A stretch of 6,682 bases of DNA from Candidatus Gracilibacteria bacterium CG2_30_37_12 (GTDB taxonomy: Bacteria > Patescibacteriota > Gracilibacteria > BD1-5 > UBA2023), in assembly GCA_001873165.1 (NCBI GenBank), contig MNYO01000109.1:1-6682 (forward strand). The letters run 5' to 3'. The translations under genes and the position numbers were made by a program. This document shows positions 1 to 6,682 of the stretch, piece after piece. Below the pieces are notes generated by a model. It was not told the origin of the DNA. It made no database searches and saw nothing but the letters and a program-made list of their open reading frames with translations. Numbering within the stretch: position 1 is the stretch's first letter; every line of letters begins with the position of its first letter.

Positions 1-2
1 CC

Positions 3-293
3 CATAATGGTGGTCTTTTGGATAACGAGTGATGAGAGAAAGTCATGGAAGAACTTTTTATCCCAGACTTTCATTCACCAGGTAATATATCCAGATTCAC
101 GATTGATCCAAGTTTGTATGGAGCGAGACATAAAAAAGAAGTAAAGATATACTTTACTTCGATTATGGCACTGTTGGCTTTGTCAAGAGAAAATTCGAGA
201 TTATTTAGGAGAAAAAGTGGGTGGGATTGAAGTTTATATCATTGACTTTCCATTTTTTGTAATTTACAATGTATTTACTACTTTATAAATTAA
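3..293 (+). CDS. Unrecognised 3' gene remnant, 5'-truncated
   Basis: This is the only forward frame open from the window edge to 293 when TGA is read as glycine; it ends at TAA 291-293. It gives about 96 residues, with a fairly natural middle (MEELFIPDFHSPGNISRF, then a basic stretch and a hydrophobic helix). I do not recognise the family. The middle has a faint look of an IS110-type transposase C-terminus, but I would not call it that. The assignment has problems. It uses four TGA codons in 97 (30, 33, 228 and 243), far denser than the real genes here, and its last 16 codons run over the promoter of the next gene. Frame 2 (134-205) and frame 1 (about 205-288, IEVYIIDFPFFVIYNV) also give plausible peptides, so this may be a frameshifted relic. 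A minus-strand frame is open across most of the stretch too. Confidence 0.25.
242..270 (+). promoter_or_regulatory. Sigma70-type promoter for the pilin-like gene
   Basis: TTGACT at 242-247 and TACAAT at 265-270 are separated by exactly 17 bases. Each hexamer is one base from the consensus (TTGACA, TATAAT). Transcription would start near 277, downstream of the ATG at 269, so translation must begin at 305 or 338. The site lies at the end of the upstream remnant and points at the pilin-like gene. It was recognised by pattern only; a start-site map would confirm it. Confidence 0.65.
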
Positions 294-337
294 TCCCTTT
301 TTTCATGGATACAAAAAATACAATACACGGCACGAGA

Positions 338-1729
338 ATGAATTTGAAACAGACTTTAAGATGTGGTAATTTACGTGGTTTTACCCTCGTAGAACTCGTA
401 GTAACAATAGCGATCATTGCTATACTTTCTACTATAGGCTTTGCATCTATCGGATGATATTTTGCAGGAGCCAGAGATGGAGTGAGATTGGCTGATATGA
501 AAAATATCTACGGACAAATGAATATCTCTCTCGGAAAAACAGGAGAATTCCCTATACCAGAAAATTATACAACAGTTACATTAAGTGGTGGTATGATTTC
601 CTATCAATGAACTGCAGGACGAACAGTCCTAGATACCATCGGTTTTGAAGGAGCAGGAAGAGATCCGAAAGATGATCTCTATTATACATATAGTATTAAT
701 GCCAAGAAAAGTAAAGCTCAAATACTCGTATACTTTGAAGAATTTGACGTTAAAAAACTCTCAAATCTTCCGAGTTTCGTACCAGAAGCATTTGTAGCAA
801 ACGTGGTAGATTATACTAACAGAATACCAGGAACTATGGGTAAGAAAATAGGAATTCTTCTAGATTCCATTACCTCTGCTCCTATATACAACACAGCCAT
901 TGATGTAGCAACCACGACTACTCCGTATACCGTATATTTTGATAATACTACGGAAGCAACAGGGACTGGAGATGTATTAACAATCTCCTTTCTCACAAAT
1001 AGTATTAGTAGTCCAGTAGCTGTTATAGCTCCTGTTGGGACTTTTAGTCTTTCTAGTACTTCTGTACCTACTGGAACCGCTGTTAATATTACTAATACTT
1101 GTACTTCTTCACCGACCAGCTACACAAGCTCAGATACGACTATTGCAACTATATCAGGAACAGGCATAACAACACTTAAAGAAGGAACAACTTCTATAAT
1201 CCCTATCGGGGGAAGTTGTGCTGACATTACACCAAAAACACTTACTGTAACTTTTGCCTGTGGAGTATCAACGGTTGCAGATAGTGATACACATATATAT
1301 GCCACAGTTGCAATAGGTGCTGCTTGTTGGATGAAAACGAATTTTCGTAGTACAAAAACACCAACTGGAGGAGCACTTTTATCTTCTACAAAAAGTGCAA
1401 ATGGAAGTACGGGCAATGATGCTACCTATGGACTTCTCTATAAATGGAGTACTATTATGAATGGATCAACAACAGAGTGAACACAATGAATCTGTCCTAC
1501 TGGTTGGCATATCCCTACCAATACTCAAGTTCTGACATATACACTCATTCCAACTGGGGCAGAACTTGCTGGAACCTATGATGGTACATCATATGTTGAT
1601 TTTAATATAGATTCTTACTTATGGTCATCTAAGAGTGATTATTCCATTAATAACTATAACGGTAGCGCTTGGGTAGAAAAAACTAAAACATTATCTGATT
1701 ATTTCTCTCTTCGTTGTCTCAGAAATTAA
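338..1729 (+). CDS. Type IV pilin-like protein with Ig-like and FISUMP domains
   Basis: 463 residues, ending at TAA, with TGA read as Gly at residues 40, 91, 381 and 384 (455, 608, 1478, 1487). Residues 1-14 form a short basic prepilin leader (MNLKQTLRCGNLRG). Cleavage is expected before Phe15 of GFTLVEL, with the conserved Glu at mature position +5. Residues 15-38 form the hydrophobic helix that anchors pilins in the membrane and in the fibre. Residues about 40-140 look like a pilin globular region. Residues about 232-308 resemble a bacterial Ig-like (BIG2) domain, with the typical SSDTTIATISGTG pattern. Residues about 319-463 match FISUMP (Fibrobacter succinogenes major paralogous domain): AACWMKTNF, YGLLYKWSTIMNG, GICPTGWHIP, LWSSKSDY and the ending RCLRN. 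Infer a surface-exposed minor pilin or pseudopilin with an adhesive tip; its ligand is unknown. ATGs at 305 (25-residue leader) and 269 also lie in frame, but 269 is upstream of the predicted transcript start. No clear Shine-Dalgarno is seen. Confidence 0.88.
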
Positions 1730-1751
1730 TCTTTCAAAGAAATAATTTACC

Positions 1752-1788
1752 ATAAATAGAGCGTTCAAAAAAACGCTCTATTTATTTT
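1752..1788 (+). terminator. Intrinsic terminator after the pilin-like gene
   Basis: A perfect 14-bp inverted repeat pairs 1752-1765 with 1772-1785 around a 6-base loop (CAAAAA). Its core is TAGAGCGTT/AACGCTCTA, and it is followed by a T-rich run (TTTATTTTGTT). It starts 22 bases after the TAA stop. This isolates the pilin-like gene from the membrane-protein gene downstream. The A-rich flank and loop could let it also act weakly on the other strand. Confidence 0.9.
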
Positions 1789-1878
1789 GTTAAATAAATA
1801 AAGGTTTTTTATATCTATCTTTAGCAAAAAATGAAACAAATAAATACATAATTAAACTGGACTTCTGTTATTTTTCGC

Positions 1879-1896
1879 TATACTACCCCAGATAAT
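1879..1896 (+). promoter_or_regulatory. Possible -10 elements for the membrane-protein gene
   Basis: TATACT (1879-1884) and GATAAT (1891-1896) are both one mismatch from TATAAT and lie 25-42 bases before the ATG at 1921. A promoter is needed somewhere here because a strong terminator lies just upstream. No good -35 hexamer sits at the right distance from either, so which one is used, if any, is uncertain. Confidence 0.35.
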
Positions 1897-1920
1897 AATT
1901 TTATAACTTATTTGTTTCCT

Positions 1921-4900
1921 ATGTTTGCTTACCTACTCAAGCTTTTTGGTTTCGCTTTCTTTTCTATTTTTATCCTCATAGAATATTATAAAGTAGGTTT
2001 TCATAATGAATCTGGAACGGGTTATGGTCCATATCTCATAACCCTCTTTTTAATCTACGCAAGTTATAAATTTTTTACTCTATCTTCCAAAAAAGATAAA
2101 GTAACTTTCTCTCCCCTCTCCATTATACTCTATACCCTTCTTCATCTTTTCATTCTCTGTTTTATATACTTCAGTCTCACAGGTGGGGCAAATGCTGGTT
2201 TAATACTTTTCTTCAAAATATTTAGATATCTTCTCCTTCCAGTAACTCTTGGACTTATTATCTATAGTCTTGGAAAAAAAATCATTCATCAGTTTGTTCC
2301 AGCTTTTGAAGAAGAAGAAACAGCATTTCGATTCCTCCTCTCGCTTGGATTTGGATTTGTTCTCTTTTTGATTGCCCTCACTATCGTTGGATCACTTGGG
2401 CAGTATAATATCGTCGCTGTTGCTGGATTATTGCTCGTCGTAGGTATTATTTCTTACAAAGAAGTCATAGAGAGTCTCGTAAGTCTCTGGACTTATAAAA
2501 TCGAGTTCCCGAATCATAAACCGAATGGAACTTTCTTTGAACAGGTAAATCTCCCCCTCCTCTCCACGGAGATTCTTTTTATGATTCTCACATTTCTCAT
2601 TTCTGTGAATTTCATCAATATTATTCGTCCGATGCCAATCGGTTGGGATGACCTCGGGGTTTATATGAACTATCCACAGATCATGGCAAATAATGGAGAG
2701 ATAGCTCATGGTGTTGGTATGATGGCTTGGCAGATTCTTACAGGAATTGGATTTATGTTCCACTCTGCACCACAAGCATTCTTTATGAATCAAATCGGAG
2801 GAATCCTCTCTATTGTGGTTCTCATTGTGGCATTTGGAAGTCTTTTGAAGAAAAGAGAGACTGGTCTCAAAGGAGACCGGTCTCAGGATAGTTCCAGTTT
2901 CCTTAATCTTCCACTCCTTGGAGCGACTATGTTCTATGCGATGCCGATGGTGATATTCCAGCAAGCAAAAGATATGAAACTCGATCCTGGACTTTTCTTC
3001 ATCTCCGTTATTGGAATCTACGGAATAATTTATCTCTTTCTCCGATATCGTGAAAACCTGGAGGAAATAAATACTCAATCCAAAGGTGCATTAGAAATAT
3101 TTTTATTGGATGAGAAAGATACAAAAGTGACAAATGAAAAAGATATACCTCTAGAATTCTTTTCTCATCATAAAAATCTTGCATATATTCTCATAATCGG
3201 GATGATTGTCGGACTCGCATTTGCGATCAAATTTACGACTCTTATGTTGATCCTTGGGCTTATTGGAGTTATCTTCTATGCGAAACTCGGACTCGCAGGA
3301 TTTGTCGGATATTTTGCATTCTTCGTGGCGATTTTCACCAAAGCAGGACTCTGGGCACAACTTAATGTGAATTACCCAAAAGATGATGTAAATTTACTTT
3401 CCAAAATTGCTTTAATAGCACTCTTTATTGGGGTAATATCTTTTGGAATTGCATTTTATCAACATAAACTCGAGGCGTTCAAAAAAGCATTTCTCCTCAC
3501 ATTCATATTTACAGTCGGCGTTGGAATTTCTGTTTCTCCTTGGCTTGTGAAAAATATCGCGGAAACTGGAGGACTTTCTCATATTAGTATTTCAGGTATT
3601 CTTAATGGAAAATGAGATTATCTTGTTGCCGACTATACCAAAATCTATACTCCAGCAGAACTCAAGAAAATCGAAAGCTCAGATGCTAATATCGGTGGAA
3701 CTTCTGCAAGTGGTAAAACGACAAATGAAGACCTCGGACGATATTTTGGATACGAGGATGGAGTGAACAATTATCTAAAACTTCCATTGAATCTTACGAT
3801 GCAATCGAATCAACCAGGAGAATATACCGAGATTACTCCATTCTTCCTCGCTCTCATTCCTATTATATTTCTCTTCCTCGCTTTCAAAAATCCATTCTGG
3901 ATTATCGGACTCGTGGCGATACTCGGATTTGAATATGCATACTTTTTCAATCCGGCTTTTATGAAAATAATTGCTGCATTTTTCGCAACAAAAGATCTCC
4001 CTGGTGGATATTCTTGGATCGCATTCTTCTCATTTCTCCCACTCGTATATTTCACATTTGCACTTGATAGAAATAAACAAAAAACAGAACTCTTCTTGTT
4101 TAATCTCGTATTTGCCAGTTTCTATGTTTTCCTTTTCGTCATCGCTGCGTACGGAATCGTTTGGTACGGTATTTCTATGTATTTCTCCTTCATCCTCGCG
4201 ATTCTCATTGGTGGATGATATATGACTCACTATAGAAAAGAGGAGGGTGATTCCGATGAAAATATGATTCATTTTATCGGAGCGATTGTATTCTTCTGTA
4301 TTGTGAGTACTTACTTCTTTATGTCTTCCATTCCTCATGGTTGGGCAAATCTGAAAGCTGCAGGATTTGATGAATTTAAGAATGGAACCTATTCTCAGGA
4401 GGAAGGGATTTTCAATTCTCATCCCGATTATTTTACCGTTCTTGCAACGCTCAATATCAAATCTCAGGAACAAATATTTAATGCCACGCTTGCAAAAATC
4501 CAAAATCCTACCTTGAAACAAATCCTTGACAATAATCTCAAAACTGAAAAAAGCCTGGGAAAACTTCAACAAATATTGAGTGAGATAACGAGAACAGATC
4601 TCACAAAGATGGGACTTTCACAGATGGATACTATCACTCTCCAAGCAGAAGTTCATACTATTCTCGGAAATCTCTATCAAATGGTTCTCTATCCCAATAA
4701 AGACACAAGGAATATTGGCGGAATCTATCGAATTGGAACATTTTTGACGTACTTTATCGATAATAATCGTTCTCGATATTACGACGATAGTCTCGTACTT
4801 AACCACGATAAATATTTCTACGATGCAAATTCTAACATAACCGTGGGGAGAATGGAAAAACTTGGACTCAAATATTTATTGGTTGATCTTAATGCTGCAA

Positions 4901-5313
4901 CGATTGATAAAGACCCACGTCATGATCTGACGAGACGTTTTGAAAATCTCTTACAAACTTTCAAATCTCAGAAACTCGAACTCGTACAAACTGATAGTCT
5001 CTGTCTCCAAATGGCACTTGAGGAAAAAGATCCAACGACTTATTTGACCTATGCAGGAGTGAATTATGAGTCGTATAAAAAAGATGCCGAGTGAAAAGAA
5101 ACCACTATTAATCGAGGAGAAAAACAATTTCAGTGTTATAACCATATTCTCGAACTCATAAAAGCAGGAAAAATCACAGAAACAAATTATAGCTATCTCC
5201 TTCCGCTCACAAAATACCTCGATAAAAATCCACCAAAAGATCAAGGTGAAATGGTAAAAATATTCCAAAGTTATGTCGGACACGGATGGCTCGTATTATT
5301 TAAAATTAAGTAA
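1921..5313 (+). CDS. Putative GT-C-type membrane glycosyltransferase
   Basis: 1130 residues, ending at TAA, with TGA read as Gly at residues 565, 766 and 1058 (3613, 4216, 5092). About 20 hydrophobic segments lie between residues 1 and 801; about 802-1130 is a soluble domain, probably outside the membrane. Several features fit the GT-C fold (PMT_2/ArnT/RgtA-D type), whose members use lipid-linked sugar donors. An acidic pair (GWDD, D243-D244) opens the first large loop after a membrane segment. KLDPGLFF (residues 353-360) places a second acid at a helix start. GLAFAIKFTT (431-440) and PWLVKN (540-545) are family-like, the latter resembling the common PWxxRN motif. The C-terminal segment KYLLVDLNAAT resembles the soluble tails of such enzymes. 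The substrate cannot be read from sequence. ATG 1921 was chosen; an in-frame TTG at 1912 would add three residues. No Shine-Dalgarno is visible. An oligosaccharyltransferase-like or uncharacterised membrane protein remains possible. Confidence 0.75.
2857..2884 (+). repeat. Strong hairpin inside the membrane-protein gene
   Basis: Two near-identical 12-base palindromes, GAGACTGGTCTC (2857-2868) and GAGACCGGTCTC (2873-2884), flank the loop AAAG. Together they form a 12-bp hairpin with a single G-U pair. It encodes the hydrophilic linker RETGLKGDRSQD (residues 312-323) between two membrane segments. No T-run follows, so it is not an ordinary terminator. Confidence 0.7.
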
Positions 5314-5323
5314 AATATACTTT

Positions 5324-6682
5324 ATGCAAACCCTCCGCTGAAACATCCTCGATATCGTTCGTGAATCGAATGAATCTCTCCTTACAAAACTCCTTGTGAA
5401 TCGAGGACTCAATCTTTTGAGTGAGGAGAAAAAAGAAGAGTTTTTTCATCCTGCCTTTAAGCATTTACACGATCCTTATCTGCTAGATGGGATGGATGTT
5501 GCGGTAGAGCGGATTTTGAAAGCTCGAGAAAACAAAGAACGTGTGGTCATTTTTGGAGACTATGACGTAGATGGAGTGAGTTCTACAGCACTTTTGGTAC
5601 GATTCTTTGCGTCTATCGGTGTACAAATCTCCTATCGTCTCCCCCATCGTGTTCATGATGGTTATGGACTCAAGAAACATTTCATCGATGAACTCGCAGA
5701 AAAAGATGTAAAATTGATCATAACGGTGGACTGTGGAACTCGGGATGTGGAAGTTATAAAATACGCTTATGAAAAATGAATCGATGTAATAGTTTCAGAT
5801 CATCATGCGGTTCCCGAGGAGATTCCTCAGGAAGTTATCGCTATTTTGAACCCGAAAATCCGAGAGAGTAATTATCCTTTTTCTTCTCTTTCTGGCTCAG
5901 GAGTAGCTCTGAAAGTCGCTTCCGCCGTTGCTATGAAGGTATTTCCCGATACCTATGAGAATATTATTCTCGAATATGTGGACTTTGCGTGTCTTGGGAC
6001 AATCGCCGACTGTATGCCACTTATTGGAGAAAATCGTACCATTGCTTCGCTCGGACTTCAACGACTGGAGTCCAGTAATTCCAGTGGACTTCGTAAGCTC
6101 ATAGAAGGGAAATATAAAGACATGGACGCAGATATTGTCGGGTTTCATATCGGACCACGAATTAATGCAGCAGGGAGAATGGATAGCCCCTACAAAGCTC
6201 TTGCACTTTTGCTCGCCGGAGAAGATAAACTTGATCCCATTCTCACAGAATTAGAAGATTTGAATAGTAAACGAAAGACAACCACCGAGCATTTTATTAA
6301 ACATGCTCTGGAAGTGGTTGATCGAGATAAATGAATCCTCTTTTATGATTCCACCGATATCGAACATGGGATTATCGGACTCATCGCTGGACGTTTGACA
6401 GAAGCCTTCGGAAAGCCTGCAATCGCCCTAAAGAATGAATGAGATAAACTGGTGGCTAGTTGCCGAAGTCCTGAACACATCAGTATCGTAGAGCTTTTGG
6501 AGGAATGTCGTGAATATTTCGTCGCATTTGGAGGTCACCGTCAAGCAGCTGGCTTTACTATTCTCGCTGAGAATTTTGAAGCATTCAAAGAAACGATAGA
6601 ACAAAAACTTACAGAAAAACACGGAGCTATTGCAACAAAAGCAAAAACGCTCCGAATAGAAACTATTCTCTCTCTTTCAGAA
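5324..6682 (+). CDS. recJ: Single-strand DNA exonuclease RecJ, 3' end missing
   Basis: RecJ is a 5'-3' single-strand DNA exonuclease used in recombination and base-excision or mismatch repair. The window holds its first 453 residues of a family length usually near 560-580, and the frame runs off the edge. TGA is read as Gly at residues 6, 152, 337 and 373 (5339, 5777, 6332, 6440). All the DHH phosphoesterase motifs that bind two metal ions are present: GDYDVDG (D79, D81, D83), VDCG (D136), SDHH (D159, H160, H161) and GTIADC (D229). GPRINAAGRM (N281, R285) follows, and then the DHHA1-domain motif GGHRQAAGF (H405). The start ATG is 10 bases after the stop of the membrane-protein gene, with no terminator between, so co-transcription is likely. 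TGA at codon 6 means a standard-code gene finder would drop the true N-terminus. No Shine-Dalgarno precedes the ATG. The enzyme appears intact as far as it can be seen. Confidence 0.96.

Noticed and set aside
269..271. ATG at 269 as the pilin start
   Set aside because: It overlaps the TACAAT -10 element at 265-270, so it would not be in the transcript. It would also give an unusually long, hydrophobic prepilin leader.
338..1729. Pilin gene broken into pieces by nonsense mutations (pseudogene)
   Set aside because: All four interruptions are TGA, the frame never shifts, and domain sequence continues across each one. The same pattern occurs in recJ and the membrane gene, so recoding explains it better than decay.
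2428..3078. 216-codon open frame on the minus strand
   Set aside because: It lies wholly inside the forward membrane-protein gene. Its translation is rich in His, Glu, Asn and Cys with no recognisable domain, while the forward frame gives clear membrane helices and GT-C-like motifs. It is an antisense shadow.
4030..4572. 180-codon open frame on the minus strand
   Set aside because: It is antisense to the continuous table-25 membrane-protein frame. It appears free-standing only if TGA at 4216 is taken as a stop.
5316..5321. TATACT just before the recJ ATG as a leaderless promoter
   Set aside because: No -35-like hexamer stands about 17 bases upstream, and transcription would start inside or after the ATG. 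AT-rich sequence gives such matches by chance; read-through from the upstream gene is simpler.
338..6682. UGA read as tryptophan (table 4) or selenocysteine
   Set aside because: The conserved positions at TGA in FISUMP and RecJ call for glycine, not tryptophan. TGG is used for Trp. Eleven sites in unrelated genes without nearby SECIS-like hairpins rule out selenocysteine.

Overview
This 6.7 kb window carries four same-strand reading units. It almost certainly comes from a bacterium that reads UGA as glycine (translation table 25), meaning a member of the Absconditabacteria (SR1) or Gracilibacteria (BD1-5) branch of the candidate phyla radiation. Three long genes are each interrupted only by TGA, 11 times in total, and the frame continues with family-typical sequence after every one. 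Where the family expectation is clear (the FISUMP motif GICPTGWHIP, and the RecJ stretch before SDHH) the residue wanted at TGA is glycine. TGG is used normally for tryptophan. Read with the standard code, the window would look like about ten broken fragments.

Layout: (1) Positions 1-293 hold the 3' end of something unrecognised. Several frames compete, and it may be a decayed gene. (2) A good sigma70-type promoter at 242-270 precedes a 463-aa type IV pilin-like protein at 338-1729. This has an N-terminal prepilin methylation/transmembrane segment, a probable bacterial Ig-like domain and a C-terminal FISUMP domain. It is closed by a strong intrinsic terminator at 1752-1788. (3) A 1130-aa polytopic membrane protein at 1921-5313 looks like a GT-C-fold glycosyltransferase (PMT/ArnT/RgtA-D type), with about 20 likely membrane segments and a soluble C-terminal domain of about 330 residues. 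(4) Ten bases later recJ begins (5324) and runs off the window; all the DHH catalytic motifs and the DHHA1 motif are visible.

The pilin is its own transcription unit. The membrane protein and recJ probably share a transcript, given the 10-base gap and no terminator between them. The pilin-like surface protein and the putative glycosyltransferase would both act at the cell envelope, which suits a small, probably host-attached cell, but nothing in the sequence links them functionally. RecJ is a housekeeping 5'-3' single-strand exonuclease. None of the genes has a convincing Shine-Dalgarno sequence; the bases before the starts are T-rich instead. No tRNA, rRNA, CRISPR array or complete mobile element was seen.
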